32,973 nucleotides of DNA from Gulosibacter sp. 10 (GCF_900163695.1 NZ_FUIC01000042.1:1-32973); one strand, 5' to 3'; shown: positions 7,852 to 16,974, counted from the first letter of the stretch. Made by a program: numbers and translations. Notes: generated by a model from the sequence alone, not told the origin.

Positions 7852-8556
7852 ATGCGCAATGGATACACCGCCGCCCAGATCCGCGAGGCCGAAGCGCCCT
7901 TCCTCGAGCGCGGCGTGCCGCTCATGATCCGCGCGGCCCAGTCGCTGGCCGAGCACGTCACGAGCGTGCTGCCGGAGCCCGGAGCGGCGCGGGTGGTCGT
8001 GCTCGCCGGCGCGGGCGACAACGGCGGGGACGCGGTCTACGCCGCCTCCTTCCTGGCCGCCGCCGGGGTGCGCGTGCAGGTCGTCGCCGTGATGGGCCGC
8101 CTGCACGGGGCCGCGGAGGCCGCGGCCCGCGAGGCCGGCGTCGAGCTCCTCCCCGATGCCGACGCGGAGCGGATCGCCGAGCTGATCCCCGGCGCCGAAG
8201 TCGTCGTCGACGGCGTGCTCGGCATCGGCGCGGGCGGCGCCGCGGCCGGCGGCTCCCCGGCGCTGCGCGAGCCGGTGCGCTCGCTCATGGCCGAGGTCAA
8301 GCGCGCGGTCGCCGCGGCTCCCGCGCCCGGGCCGATCGTCGTGGCCGTGGACATGCCCTCGGGCATCGACCCCGACGACGGCGCCGTCGCGGACCCCGAT
8401 TCGGTGCTGCGGGCGCACCTCACGATCACCTTCATCGGCATCAAGGCGGGCCTGCTGCTCGACCCCGCCGCGTCCTTCGCCGGCAAGGTCTGGCTCGAGC
8501 CGCTGGGCGCCTCGCAGGCGCTCCTGCACGTGCGCCCGGCCGTCTCGCTCCCCTGA
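7852..8556 (+). CDS. nnrE: NAD(P)H-hydrate epimerase
   Basis: This is a 234-residue YjeF N-terminal domain enzyme that interconverts R and S forms of damaged NAD(P)HX so that the dehydratase can repair it. The nucleotide-binding GAGDNGGDA (about 50), DGVLGIGAGG (about 122) and DMPSGIDPDDG (about 168) motifs are present. Only the epimerase domain is present; the ADP-dependent dehydratase that is often fused to it must be elsewhere. It starts with ATG at MRNGYTAAQIREAE, and the ribosome site (GGGAG, spacing about 9) is moderate. It diverges from the SPFH operon over a 171-bp region and meets the YqaJ gene tail to tail. Confidence 0.92.
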   Translation: MRNGYTAAQIREAEAPFLERGVPLMIRAAQSLAEHVTSVLPEPGAARVVVLAGAGDNGGDAVYAASFLAAAGVRVQVVAVMGRLHGAAEAAAREAGVELLPDADAERIAELIPGAEVVVDGVLGIGAGGAAAGGSPALREPVRSLMAEVKRAVAAAPAPGPIVVAVDMPSGIDPDDGAVADPDSVLRAHLTITFIGIKAGLLLDPAASFAGKVWLEPLGASQALLHVRPAVSLP

Positions 8557-8571
8557 CGCCCCGGAGGCGCG

Positions 8572-9405
8572 CTACGGGATGCGCTTGAGCACTTCGTCGG
8601 CGAGCTCCACGAGCTTCGCGATCTCGGCGTCGTCCCGCTCGATCCAGACGAAGTTCGGCTGCGGGTCCTGCACCACGAAGTTCTCGTGGCGCTCCCACAC
8701 GAACAGGGTGCGCCGGGCGCCGAGCACGTACTGCTGCCACCACACCTGGCGCAGGTAGTTGCGGGGGATGCGCTTCCAGGTCTTGTTGACCGTCTTGATC
8801 TCGGCAAGCACGACCTCGTCGCCCCACTCGGCCAGCCCGTCGGGGGTCGCGAGGTGGCGCTCGTTCTCCGCCGAGCGGAAGAGCAGGCCGCATCCGGCGA
8901 TCCGGTGCTCGCGCATCACCCAGTCGGCGATGACCGGCTCGCGCCGGCGCCCGAAGTCGGTGTAGACGTTGCCGCCGAAGGAGCTGCCGTGCACCTTGTC
9001 CGCCGCCACGGCGCGCACCGAGGTGGGCGTCGCGAGCCGCGCCGCATCCGTCGCGGTGATGCCGCGGCGGCGCGCCTCGAGCCAGTCGTCGCGGTCCTCG
9101 GAGGAGCAGACGATACGCTGCGCCACCGGGCCGCGCGGCCGCGGGTTGCGCAGTTCCTCGAGGATGCCCGCCCTCCAGATCGTGCCCTGGACGGACTCGC
9201 CGACCGCGGCGCTGGGCCTGGTCTGCTGCGCCACGTAGGTCTCGAACACGCGCACGTCGTCCACGAGCCGGTCCTGCAGGCCCTCGATGCGCGGCTCCGG
9301 CTCCGCCGCCGAGAGTTCCGCGAGCGCGAGGGGCGCGAAGTCGCGCGCATCGCGCGACTCGGCCTCCTCGGCGGAAGTCGGACGGAACTGAACCATGACG
9401 GCCAT
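8572..9405 (-). CDS. YqaJ-like PD-(D/E)XK exonuclease domain protein
   Basis: This is a protein of about 277 residues. The N-terminal 90 residues are not recognised. From EDRDDWLEARRRGITATDAARL onward it follows the YqaJ viral-recombinase/alkaline-exonuclease family: the substrate-binding ITATDAA segment, ATPDGL (catalytic Asp), LAEIKT (Glu-x-Lys) and the QVWWQQYVLGA helix. Such nucleases degrade duplex ends for single-strand annealing, usually in phage. No single-strand annealing partner or other phage gene is nearby, so this is a standalone chromosomal copy, common in actinobacteria. The start is uncertain: ATG at 9405, 9396 or 9426 are all possible and none has a strong ribosome site. Confidence 0.8.
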   Translation of the reverse strand: MAVMVQFRPTSAEEAESRDARDFAPLALAELSAAEPEPRIEGLQDRLVDDVRVFETYVAQQTRPSAAVGESVQGTIWRAGILEELRNPRPRGPVAQRIVCSSEDRDDWLEARRRGITATDAARLATPTSVRAVAADKVHGSSFGGNVYTDFGRRREPVIADWVMREHRIAGCGLLFRSAENERHLATPDGLAEWGDEVVLAEIKTVNKTWKRIPRNYLRQVWWQQYVLGARRTLFVWERHENFVVQDPQPNFVWIERDDAEIAKLVELADEVLKRIP

Positions 9406-9470
9406 TCTGCCAAAGCCCACGGACATCCCGGCACGCACGCGCGGGGCGCGCCGGTTCCGGACGCGCGGCG

Positions 9471-10505
9471 CTACGCGGAGGGCGTGTCGAAGAACTTGGT
9501 GGGCTCGGAGAGCTCCTGCTCGAGGTCCGGCTCGCCGAGGGTCGGCGTCGGCAGGTCGTCGAAGGACTCGATGATCGTGGTCGGCACCGTCACCGCGACG
9601 GCGCCGTAGACCACCGCCTTGCCGAGCCCCTTGCGGATGGAGAGCCTGGGCAGCGAGCCGTAGTCGGCCCGGCCGCCGTGCTGGCCGGGGCCGATGATCG
9701 AGTGGCCGACGAACCCGGCGAGCGTCGCGTCCCCCGCGCCCGTGGTGTTCACGACGGTATCCACCCTCGCGAGCCCCCAGACCACCTCGTCCTCGGTGAT
9801 GGCCACGGCGCCGTCCTGCCCCATCGACACGAGCGCGACCTCGAGCCCGGTCTCCGCGATGATCTGCCGCCCGGCCTCGACGACGTCGCCCACCGTGTGG
9901 AGGTGGCGCTGCACGAGCGTCGCGAGCTCGTCCGCGTTCGGCTTGATGAGGTTGACGAGCCCCGAGCGCGTCCACTTGTCGAGCGAGGAGCCCGAGGAGT
10001 CGAAGGCCACGCGGGTGCCCAGGCGCCGGGCCTCGGCGAAGAGGCGGGCGAGGTCGCACTTCTCGCCGTTCTCGGGATGCTTCGGGATGGACCCCGAGAC
10101 CACGAGCCAGTCGGCGCGCAGCGACTCGATCTCGCGGATGGTCATGTCGACCACGGCCTCCCAGTCGCGCTCCGGGATCGGCACCGCCTTCTGGTTGACG
10201 TTGGTCGTGCGGCCGTTGCGCTCGAGCACCGCGGTGTTCACGCGCATCCGCCCGGGGATCTGGATGATGCGCAGCACCTGCGGGTGCGGCGTGCGGAACA
10301 GGAGGTGCTCGTCCTCGCGGCCGATCGGCAGCACCGCCGAGGTGGGCAGCCCCGCCACGTGCAGGGTGCGCGAGACGTTGATGCCCTTGCCGGAGAGGAA
10401 CTCCTGGATCTCGGTGGCGCGGTTCACCTTGCCCGCGTCGAAGTGCTCGACGAAGTAGGTGCGGTCGATCACCGGAGCCGGACTGAGCGAGACAACTGCG
10501 GGCAT
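9471..10505 (-). CDS. PfkB-family sugar kinase, 1-phosphofructokinase type
   Basis: This 344-residue ribokinase-fold kinase has the N-terminal substrate-binding GKVNRATEIQEFLSGKGINVSR, typical of the FruK/LacC branch. The C-terminal PfkB signature NTTGAGDATLAGFVG supplies the anion hole and catalytic Asp. It is likely to phosphorylate a sugar phosphate such as fructose 1-phosphate or tagatose 6-phosphate. No PTS fructose transporter or DeoR regulator sits next to it, so the substrate cannot be inferred from context. The tail after the signature is about 60 residues and contains an insert around GQHGGRADYGS. GAAAGGAACCCCC precedes the ATG. Confidence 0.85.
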   Translation of the reverse strand: MPAVVSLSPAPVIDRTYFVEHFDAGKVNRATEIQEFLSGKGINVSRTLHVAGLPTSAVLPIGREDEHLLFRTPHPQVLRIIQIPGRMRVNTAVLERNGRTTNVNQKAVPIPERDWEAVVDMTIREIESLRADWLVVSGSIPKHPENGEKCDLARLFAEARRLGTRVAFDSSGSSLDKWTRSGLVNLIKPNADELATLVQRHLHTVGDVVEAGRQIIAETGLEVALVSMGQDGAVAITEDEVVWGLARVDTVVNTTGAGDATLAGFVGHSIIGPGQHGGRADYGSLPRLSIRKGLGKAVVYGAVAVTVPTTIIESFDDLPTPTLGEPDLEQELSEPTKFFDTPSA

Positions 10506-10614
10506 GGGGGTTCCTTTCGCGAGACCGGCTCAACGCTATCGCGCGCGGATGAACGCTCGTGACGACGGTGCGCATATTTTGCGGATCGCCTGCGAAGCTG
10601 GAGGCATGACGGAG

Positions 10615-11574
10615 ATGATGCGCGCGTGCCTGGTACCGGAATTCGGCGACCCCGAGGTGATGACCATCGGCGAGGCGCCGAGGCCGTACATCGCGAACAG
10701 CGACACCCTGGTGCGCGTGAAGGCCGCGGGCGTCAACCCCATCGACAGCAAGACGCGCGCGGGGAAGGGCACGGCCCCGTTCATCGACCGCATGCCGTGG
10801 ATCCCCGGCGGCGAGTTCGCCGGCGTCGTCGAGCAGGCCCCCTACGAGCTCGCGCCGTTCCAGCCGGGCGACGAGGTGTTCGGCATGGTGCTCACCCCGC
10901 ACTACAGCGGCGCCTACGCGGAGTACGTGTCGACGCCGTTCATGTCGCTGGCGCGCAAGCCGCGATCGCTCGACTGGGCCTCGGCCGGGGCGACCCCGCT
11001 CGCCGCGCTCACCGCCTGGGCGGGCGTGGTCGAGGCCGGCCGCGTGTACTCGGGCCAGCGCATCCTCATCCACGCCGGCGCGGGCGGCGTCGGGCACTTC
11101 GCGGTGCAGCTCGCGCACTTCTACGGCGCCCACGTGATCGCCACCGCCTCGGAGCGCAACCTCGACTTCCTGCGCGAGCTCGGCGCCGACGAGGTGATCG
11201 ACTACCGCTCGCAGCGCTTCGAGGACGCGATCTCGGGCCCGGTGGATGTGGTGCTCGACCTGATCGGCAACGTCAAGGACCGCACCGGCACGCGCTCGCT
11301 CAAGGCGCTGCGCGACGGCGGCCTCGTGATCAATGTGCCCACCGGCTCCTGGCCGGAGATGCACGAGGAGGCCGCGGCCGAGAACCGCGACCTCCGCGCA
11401 TCCTCCCTCAAGCTCTCGCCCGAGGGGCGCATCCTCACGACGATCGCGCAGCTGATCGATCAGGGCGATCTCGTGACGCACCTCGACGCGAGCTTCCCGC
11501 TGGAGGAGGCCGTCGACGCGCATCTCCTGCTCGACGAGGGGCGCACCAGGGGGAAGCTCGCGCTCGAGCTCTAG
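10615..11574 (+). CDS. NADP-dependent zinc-type alcohol dehydrogenase/quinone oxidoreductase
   Basis: This is a medium-chain dehydrogenase/reductase of 319 residues. It has a GroES-like N-terminal domain (RVKAAGVNPIDSKTRAGKG, FAGVVEQ...FQPGDEVFGM) and a Rossmann domain with AGAGGVGHFAVQLA near 160 and ADEVIDYRSQRFED after it. The catalytic-zinc cysteine and histidine ligands are not evident, which favours the zinc-free quinone-oxidoreductase branch (NADPH:quinone or enone reductase). GGAGG at 10600-10604 fits the ATG at 10615 (10-nt spacing) better than the ATG at 10606, which would add three residues. It is divergent from the PfkB gene and convergent with the transporter, overlapping its stop by 4 bp. 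Confidence 0.87.
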   Translation: MMRACLVPEFGDPEVMTIGEAPRPYIANSDTLVRVKAAGVNPIDSKTRAGKGTAPFIDRMPWIPGGEFAGVVEQAPYELAPFQPGDEVFGMVLTPHYSGAYAEYVSTPFMSLARKPRSLDWASAGATPLAALTAWAGVVEAGRVYSGQRILIHAGAGGVGHFAVQLAHFYGAHVIATASERNLDFLRELGADEVIDYRSQRFEDAISGPVDVVLDLIGNVKDRTGTRSLKALRDGGLVINVPTGSWPEMHEEAAAENRDLRASSLKLSPEGRILTTIAQLIDQGDLVTHLDASFPLEEAVDAHLLLDEGRTRGKLALEL

Positions 11575-12992
11575 TGCGCCGTCTTGACCCCCTCGGGCAC
11601 GGGGTCGCTGGGCTTCCAGTCGTCCCACTCGCCCGATTCCTCCATGTCGCTGCCGAGGGGGATGCCGTGGCGGTTGCGCAGCAGGATGGAGCCGATGAGG
11701 CCGACGGCCGACATGATCATGAGGTAGATCGCCGCGCCGCCCCAGGCGTTCCCGTTCGCCTCGAACGTGGCCTGCACGATGAGCGGGGCGAAGGCGCCGC
11801 CGACGATCGCGCCGATCGCGTACGTGATCGAGACGCCCGAGAAGCGCACCGATGCGGGGAAGACCTCGGCGTACCAGGCGCTGAGGGGCCCGTAGCAGAA
11901 GCCGAGCGGGATGCCGAGCAGGCAGGTGCCGAGCACGAAGTAGATCGGGTTCTCGCCGCCCATGACCACGAGCGGGAACAGGCCCCCGGCCGCGAAGATC
12001 ATCAGCACGTAGCCGATGATGAACACGGGCTTCGCGCCGACCTTGTCGGCGATCCAGGCGCCGACGTACGTGAAGATCGCCCAGGAGATCGCGGCCAGGT
12101 TGAGGAAGAGGCTCACCTGCCCGCCGTCCATGCCCACCAGACCGCCCTCCTCGAGCGGCGTGGAGGCGTACTTCTGCACGACGCCGCCGACGAGCATGTA
12201 GCCGACGGCGTTGTCGCCCGCGAAGACGAGGGCCGCGACGAGCACGATGAGCGGGAAGCGACGCAGCAGCACCGGGATGGGCGCGGATTCCTTCTTGGCC
12301 GTCTCGAGGATCTGCAGGAACACCGGCGACTCCTCGATCGCGCGGCGCACGAGGTAGCCGATGATGATGAGCACGATCGAGAAGAGGAAGGCGATGCGCC
12401 ATCCCCACTCGGTGAAGGCGTCGGGGCCGAGCGCGGTCTGCAGGATCGTGAGCATGCCGGTGGCGAGCAGCATGCCGAACGGCACGCCCAGCTGCGGCCA
12501 GGCGCCGGCGCGGTTGCGGCCGCCGACCGGCGCGGTCTCGACCGCCATGAGGGCGGCGCCGCCCCACTCGCCGCCGGCGGAGATGCCCTGGAGCACGCGC
12601 AGCAGGAGCAGGATGACCGCGCTCACCGCCGCGGCGTCGCCGGTGGGCAGCACGCCGATGAGCGACGTCGCGACGCCCATGAGGATGAGCGTGGCCACGA
12701 GCACGGGCTTGCGCCCGTACTTGTCGCCGAAGTGCCCGGCGAGGAACGCGCCGAACGGCCGGAACAGGAACGAGAGGCCGATGGAGGCGAAGGAGACGAG
12801 CGTTGGCCCGGCCTCGCCGAGCGCCTCGCCCATGGGGCCGAAGAACTGCGGGCCGAAGATGAGCGCGGCCGCGAACGCGTAGATGAAGAAGTCGTACCAC
12901 TCGACGGTGGTGCCGACGATGGTGGCGGCGAGGACTCTTCGTCGTTCGCCTTTGGACGTGGGCCGATCGTGGGTCAGGGGCGCGGTTGCCAT
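11571..12992 (-). CDS. MHS-family MFS transporter
   Basis: This is a 473-residue twelve-helix transporter. The first helix has the metabolite:H+ symporter signature TTVEWYDFFIYAFAAALIF, and the loop 2-3 motif is GHFGDKYGRKPVL. Helix-rich segments continue to a basic, acidic-tailed C-terminus (ESGEWDDWKPSDP). MHS members import organic acids, shikimate, proline/betaine or aromatic acids with protons; the substrate here is not predictable. The start at MATAPLTHDRP is inside a longer frame whose upstream part overlaps the promoter. No catabolic genes are adjacent. Its promoter region contains a TetR-type palindrome. Confidence 0.88.
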   Translation of the reverse strand: MATAPLTHDRPTSKGERRRVLAATIVGTTVEWYDFFIYAFAAALIFGPQFFGPMGEALGEAGPTLVSFASIGLSFLFRPFGAFLAGHFGDKYGRKPVLVATLILMGVATSLIGVLPTGDAAAVSAVILLLLRVLQGISAGGEWGGAALMAVETAPVGGRNRAGAWPQLGVPFGMLLATGMLTILQTALGPDAFTEWGWRIAFLFSIVLIIIGYLVRRAIEESPVFLQILETAKKESAPIPVLLRRFPLIVLVAALVFAGDNAVGYMLVGGVVQKYASTPLEEGGLVGMDGGQVSLFLNLAAISWAIFTYVGAWIADKVGAKPVFIIGYVLMIFAAGGLFPLVVMGGENPIYFVLGTCLLGIPLGFCYGPLSAWYAEVFPASVRFSGVSITYAIGAIVGGAFAPLIVQATFEANGNAWGGAAIYLMIMSAVGLIGSILLRNRHGIPLGSDMEESGEWDDWKPSDPVPEGVKTAH

Positions 12993-13108
12993 TCGTGGAC
13001 TCCGTTGTCTCTCGGAATGATTCGTAGGTCGGCGCGGTGGCCGGGTCGGCGCGATCGAACGCCGTGAAGTGGACTGCATTGTCCGTCGGGCCCAACCTAC
13101 TACATACA

Positions 13109-13122
13109 TGACCGATTGGTCA
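13109..13122 (-). promoter_or_regulatory. TetR-type operator in transporter promoter
   Basis: TGACC, 4 nt, GGTCA is an inverted repeat about 117 nt upstream of the MHS transporter start, overlapped by promoter-like TATGTA on the minus strand. TGACC/GGTCA arms are typical of TetR/AcrR operators. There is no tetR gene beside it. Confidence 0.5.
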
Positions 13123-13158
13123 GTAATTCCGGGTATCGATCGGCGCACGGAAACCGAA

Positions 13159-13192
13159 GCGCCCCGCACCCTCCGAGGAGGGTGCGGGGCGC
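13159..13192 (-). terminator. Terminator of rplK-rplA
   Basis: A perfect 15-bp GC-rich stem (13159-13173 with 13178-13192) with a CGAG loop lies 14 nt past the rplA stop; the minus strand then reads TTCGGTTTCC. Confidence 0.8.
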
Positions 13193-13205
13193 GGGGACGC
13201 CGGCC

Positions 13206-13895
13206 TTAGAAGGCGGAGACGTCGAGCGGGATCGCCGGGCCGAAGGTCGTCGAGACGTTGGCGCGCTGCACGTAGCGGCCCTTCGAGGACGACGGGCGGA
13301 GGCGGATGACCTCTTCCACGGCGGCCTTGAGGTTCTCGACGAGCTGCTCCTCCGAGAAGGAGGCCTTGCCCGCGATGAAGTGGAGGTTCGCGTGCTTGTC
13401 GACGCGGAACTCGATCTTGCCGCCCTTGATCTCCTGCACGGCCTTGGCCGCGTTGGGGGTCACGGTGCCGGTCTTCGGGTTCGGCATGAGGCCGCGGGGA
13501 CCGAGGACCTTGCCGAGACGACCGACCTTGCCCATCATGTCCGGGGTGGCGACGGCCGAGTCGAAGTCGGTCCAGCCGTCGGCGACCTTCGCGATGAGGT
13601 CGTCGGCGCCGACCTCGTCGGCGCCCGCCTCGAGCGCCGCCTCAGCGGCCGGGCCCTGGGCGAAGACGATGACGCGGGCGGTCTTGCCGGTGCCGTTGGG
13701 CAGGCTCACGGTGCCGCGGACCATCTGGTCGGCCTTGCGGGGGTCGACCGCGAGGCGCATCGCGACCTCGACGGTGCTGTCGAACTTCTGCGAGGAGGTC
13801 TCCTTCGCGAGGCTCACGGCCTCGGCGATGCTGTAGGCCTTGCCTTCCTCGATCTTCTCGGCCGCGGCGCGGTACGCCTTGGACTTCTTCGCCAT
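13206..13895 (-). CDS. rplA: Large ribosomal subunit protein uL1
   Basis: This is the 229-residue protein of the L1 stalk, which moves with E-site tRNA. The [37 protein letters not shown] segment and the [12 protein letters not shown] loop are classical. Length is normal. GTTAGGAGCACAAC precedes the ATG. It lies 119 nt behind rplK; in bacteria L1 can also repress translation of this operon by binding mRNA near rplK. Here the partners rplJ-rplL are 9 kb away, an arrangement seen in other actinobacteria. Confidence 0.97.
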   Translation of the reverse strand: MAKKSKAYRAAAEKIEEGKAYSIAEAVSLAKETSSQKFDSTVEVAMRLAVDPRKADQMVRGTVSLPNGTGKTARVIVFAQGPAAEAALEAGADEVGADDLIAKVADGWTDFDSAVATPDMMGKVGRLGKVLGPRGLMPNPKTGTVTPNAAKAVQEIKGGKIEFRVDKHANLHFIAGKASFSEEQLVENLKAAVEEVIRLRPSSSKGRYVQRANVSTTFGPAIPLDVSAF

Positions 13896-14014
13896 GTTGT
13901 GCTCCTAACAAGAGTGTGCGGTGTGCGAGCCTGGCTTGCTCTCCCGCGGAATAATGCAGACGTCGCGATCGGAACCGCATGTTCCGCGCTGCGCGACGCG
14001 AGGGGTGGTCAGGG

Positions 14015-14449
14015 CTATTCGCCCGTGACCTCGATGCCCATCGAACGAGCGGTACCCGCGATGATCTTGGCGCCTGCCTCGATGTCGTTCGCGTTGAGGT
14101 CGACCTTCTTGGTCTCCGCGATCTCGCGGCACTGGTCGAGGGTCATCTTGCCGACCTTGTTGGTGTGCGGGACGCCGGAGCCCTTCTTGACGCCGGCGGC
14201 CTTCTTGATGAGCTCCGCGGCGGGCGGGGTCTTGAGCGCGAACGTGAACGAGCGGTCCTCGTACACGGTGATCTCGACCGGGACCACGTTGCCGCGCTGC
14301 GACTCGGTGGCGGCGTTGTACGCCTTGCAGAACTCCATGATGTTCACGCCGTGCTGACCCAGCGCCGGACCGACCGGCGGTGCGGGGTTCGCGGCGCCGG
14401 CCTGGATCTGCAGCTTGATCAGACCCGAGACCTTCTTCTTCGGTGCCAT
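14015..14449 (-). CDS. rplK: Large ribosomal subunit protein uL11
   Basis: This 144-residue protein binds 23S rRNA at the GTPase centre beside the stalk. The start is [20 protein letters not shown], with AGAAGGTAAACAAC upstream; an in-frame extension to 14581 is not used. The Pro-rich linker ([23 protein letters not shown]) and the C-terminal rRNA-binding part ([13 protein letters not shown]) are complete. It sits between nusG and rplA. The 167-nt gap to nusG contains short hairpins, including CCATCCGT/ACGGATGG at 14568-14587, and may hold a separate promoter or a control site. Confidence 0.97.
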   Translation of the reverse strand: MAPKKKVSGLIKLQIQAGAANPAPPVGPALGQHGVNIMEFCKAYNAATESQRGNVVPVEITVYEDRSFTFALKTPPAAELIKKAAGVKKGSGVPHTNKVGKMTLDQCREIAETKKVDLNANDIEAGAKIIAGTARSMGIEVTGE

Positions 14450-14616
14450 GTTGTTTACCTTCTTTCGTGCGAATGGCGGGTTGCGGCCCGCGCACTCTCC
14501 CGGGTGCCCGGCCGTTCCGGGCTCCGGTGGTCTGTCGTCCGCCGTGCGGCGGATGAAGTGGTGTTGGCCATCCGTCTGCACGGATGGGGTGGGTGCATCC
14601 GAGGATGCGGGAGGTC

Positions 14617-15522
14617 CTAGAGCTTGGAGACCTGGTCGAACGTGAGCTCGACCGGCGTCTCGCGGCCGAAGAGCGATACCAGCGCCGTGAGCTTGCCCGC
14701 CACGGGGTTGATCTCGCTGATCGATCCGCTGAGGCCCTCGAAGGAGCCCTCCTTGATCGTGATCGTCTCGCCGATCTCGTAGTCGACTTCCGCGACCGGG
14801 GCCTTGCCGGCTCCGCTCGAGGCCTTCGCACTCGACTTGCTCGAGGCGTCGGGCACGTCGACGAGACTCTTAAGCATTTCAAAGGCTTCCTTGAAACGCA
14901 ACGGGGTGGGGTTGTGCGCGTTGCCGACGAAGCCGGTGACGCCCGGGGTGTGGCGCACGACCGACCAGGTGTCCTCGTTGAGCTCCATGCGCACGAGCAC
15001 GTAGCCGGGGATGCGCACGCGGGTCACCATCTTGCGCTGGCCGTTCTTGATCTCGACCACGTCCTCCATCGGCACCTGGACCTCGTAGATGTAGTCGTCC
15101 ACGTCCATGGTCTGCGCGCGCTGGTTGAGGTTGTCGCGCACCTTGCGCTCGAAGCCGGCGTAGGTGTGGATGACGTACCACTTGCCCGGCTTGAGGCGCA
15201 GCTCGCGCTTGAACTCGGCGTAGGGGTCGACCTCCTCCTCGGCCTCGTCCTCGGTGGCCGCCTCCTGGGCCGCCGCCTCCTCGGCGGTGTCGACGTCGAG
15301 GACGTCGTTGACGAGGGCGTCGACCTCGGGATCGCCCGCCTCGCTCGTCGCCTCGGCCTCGTCGCTGGTGTCCGCCGCCTCGGCGTCGGCCTGGTCGGCG
15401 ATCGCGTCTTCGTCGACGGACTCGACGACGCCGCCCTCCTGGGACTCCTCGACCTCGGAGCTCTGCTCCTCGGCGGTGCCGAAGAGGTCGTTCGGGTCGG
15501 AAAGGTTGCGGTCTTCAGTCAC
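14617..15522 (-). CDS. nusG: Transcription termination/antitermination protein NusG
   Basis: This 301-residue protein binds RNA polymerase to modulate pausing and couples to Rho or ribosomal S10. Residues 1-105 are an acidic, low-complexity extension rich in Glu, Asp, Ala and Ser. The NGN domain starts at [19 protein letters not shown] (about 114), and the KOW domain is the last 55 residues ([21 protein letters not shown]). Long acidic extensions are typical of actinobacterial NusG; enterobacterial NusG has about 180 residues. The start is GTG (15522) with no clear Shine-Dalgarno sequence. It is the second gene of secE-nusG-rplK-rplA. Confidence 0.95.
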   Translation of the reverse strand: MTEDRNLSDPNDLFGTAEEQSSEVEESQEGGVVESVDEDAIADQADAEAADTSDEAEATSEAGDPEVDALVNDVLDVDTAEEAAAQEAATEDEAEEEVDPYAEFKRELRLKPGKWYVIHTYAGFERKVRDNLNQRAQTMDVDDYIYEVQVPMEDVVEIKNGQRKMVTRVRIPGYVLVRMELNEDTWSVVRHTPGVTGFVGNAHNPTPLRFKEAFEMLKSLVDVPDASSKSSAKASSGAGKAPVAEVDYEIGETITIKEGSFEGLSGSISEINPVAGKLTALVSLFGRETPVELTFDQVSKL

Positions 15523-15573
15523 AGAGAATCAACTCGCTTCGTTCGTCGGTGGATGCGTCGGTACGGCAGTGGG

Positions 15574-16128
15574 TCAGGGCGTCGGCGCGACGGGCTGCTC
15601 TTCGCCGCCGCCGATCCAGGAGAAGAGGGAGCCCAGTTCGGTGCCGGTGCCGAACACCCACGAGGCCGCGTAGTTGAACAGGAAGTCGAGCAGGGCGACC
15701 AGCGCCATCACGATCACGAGGAAGCCGAGCACGACGCCCACGTAGCGCCAGAGCTCCTTGCGCGTGGGGGTGACGACCTTCTTGAGCTCGGCGATGACCT
15801 CGCGGAAGAAGCGGGCGAGGCGGTTCTCCGACTTCTGCTTGCGCTTCTTCTTCTCGGCCTCCGCCTCGCGGCGGCTCGCGGTCTTGCCGGACTTCTTCCG
15901 ATCGTCGGCCTTCGTCCTGGTCTTCGACTTGACGGCTACGGCCTTCTCGGCCTCGCCGCCCTCGTCGTCGCGCTCCGCGCCGTCGTCGGCGGCATCGGCC
16001 TCTTCCACATCGGAGGATTCCGTGGACTGCGCCTCGGCGGTCTCGTCAGTCGTCTCGCTGTCGAGTGCATCACCGTTGCTGTTGGTGAGTTCGTCGTCAC
16101 GCTCATCACCAGACGTGCCAGTCGCCAC
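15574..16128 (-). CDS. secE: Preprotein translocase subunit SecE
   Basis: This is the clamp subunit of the SecYEG channel. The C-terminal core is complete: an amphipathic helix (RLARFFREVIAELKKVVTPT) and one membrane span (YVGVVLGFLVIVMALVALLD). In front is an acidic then Lys-rich extension of about 110 residues. The start was placed at a GTG (16128) because AAGGGA lies 8 nt upstream, giving 184 residues. A GTG at 16188 would add 20 residues but has no ribosome site. The order secE-nusG is the usual one, but tRNA-Trp, usually just upstream on the same strand, is here on the opposite strand. Confidence 0.93.
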   Translation of the reverse strand: MATGTSGDERDDELTNSNGDALDSETTDETAEAQSTESSDVEEADAADDGAERDDEGGEAEKAVAVKSKTRTKADDRKKSGKTASRREAEAEKKKRKQKSENRLARFFREVIAELKKVVTPTRKELWRYVGVVLGFLVIVMALVALLDFLFNYAASWVFGTGTELGSLFSWIGGGEEQPVAPTP

Positions 16129-16350
16129 GCGGATTCCCTTCGAAGTATGTCGGTCGGCGCGCTCTTCCCCGAAACTGCTTTCGGGCACGCCGCATGATGC
16201 CGATCGGCAACCTCACCAGGGTACGCCACGGCCCGAGGAGTGTCGAGCGAACGGGGTGGAAACGCCGCCCGGAATGGCGTACGCTAACCTGGTTGTCGCA
16301 TGGCTCACGCCGTGCGCTCGACGGCAGTGCGATCGGCTTCCGATCCGCAC

Positions 16351-16423
<73 letters not shown>

Positions 16424-16445
16424 CTCTTACGCATCCTGCATCGGC

Positions 16446-16490
16446 GCGGTCGCGCGGAGGCTCACTCACGGGGAGCCTCCACGCGACCGC
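16446..16490. terminator. Large hairpin between tRNA-Trp and convergent gene
   Basis: A stem with a single mismatch (16446-16463 with 16473-16490, 18 positions) and a 9-nt loop lies 22 nt past the tRNA. The converging gene ends at 16587. No T-run is evident on either side. It probably ends the tRNA transcript, perhaps both. The rest of 16424-16586 shows nothing else. Confidence 0.6.
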
Positions 16491-16586
16491 GTCGCACTGG
16501 TTAACGGGAGTTCCTGGGCGGGCTGGGCGCAGGCCCACGGGGCGGCGCTCGTCGATCCGGGCACACCGCCCCCTTCGCCACGCTCG

Positions 16587-16841
16587 TCAGAACAGGCCCG
16601 GAGGGGCCGCCATGCCGACGCCCGCACCCACCGCGGCGAAGATCCCGCCCATGACCAGCGCGTTGATCACGAACGGCTGATGCGGTCCGATGACGTCCTT
16701 GTCCGGATTCTTGCCCTCGCCCGCTTCGAACTTGGCCTTGCGCGCTGCGTACCTCTCGCGCTGCTTCGATGATTTCAGAGCCAAGGGCATGACCAGCGCG
16801 GCCAGGCCTCCCATGATGACGGCGAAAAAGAGCGATGCCAT
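16587..16841 (-). CDS. Small two-span membrane protein
   Basis: This 84-residue protein is of no recognised family. The N-terminal span is about 3-22 (SLFFAVIMGGLAALVMPLAL), followed by a basic loop KSSKQRERYAARKAKFEAGEG and then a second span (about 60-80, FVINALVMGGIFAAVGAGVGM). GAGGAAATCGC in front of the ATG supports this start; the longer frame upstream runs through the shared promoter. It is divergent from a TetR regulator, with a perfect palindrome between them, so it is the most likely target of that regulator. The function is unknown. Confidence 0.75.
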   Translation of the reverse strand: MASLFFAVIMGGLAALVMPLALKSSKQRERYAARKAKFEAGEGKNPDKDVIGPHQPFVINALVMGGIFAAVGAGVGMAAPPGLF

Positions 16842-16889
16842 GCGATTTCCTCGTTTTCCTGATGCTGATGCTGATGCGCGACCATAGTA

Positions 16890-16902
16890 TGTACACCGTA
16901 CA
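16890..16902. promoter_or_regulatory. Palindromic operator TGTAC-3-GTACA
   Basis: A perfect inverted repeat TGTACACCGTACA lies in the 133-bp region between the small membrane protein and tetR, 48 nt from the former start and 72 nt from the latter. TGTAC/GTACA arms are a common TetR-family operator form, so both genes may be controlled from here. Confidence 0.65.
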
Positions 16903-16974
16903 ATTCGAGGCAAGCCGGTACCCTCGATTCCGAGCGGCCGCCTCGACGCCGGTCGCCGGTGAGGAGGTCCTGCC

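Noticed and set aside
10626-13067. 813-residue open frame on the plus strand
   Set aside because: Arg/Glu/Asp-rich shadow of the oxidoreductase and of the transporter gene on the other strand.
8572-13095. 1507-residue open frame on the minus strand spanning several genes
   Set aside because: Only its last about 277 residues look like protein (YqaJ); the rest is the out-of-frame shadow of the PfkB, oxidoreductase and transporter genes.
16129-16188. Longer SecE start at 16188
   Set aside because: The GTG at 16128 has a good AAGGGA site, the upstream GTG has none.
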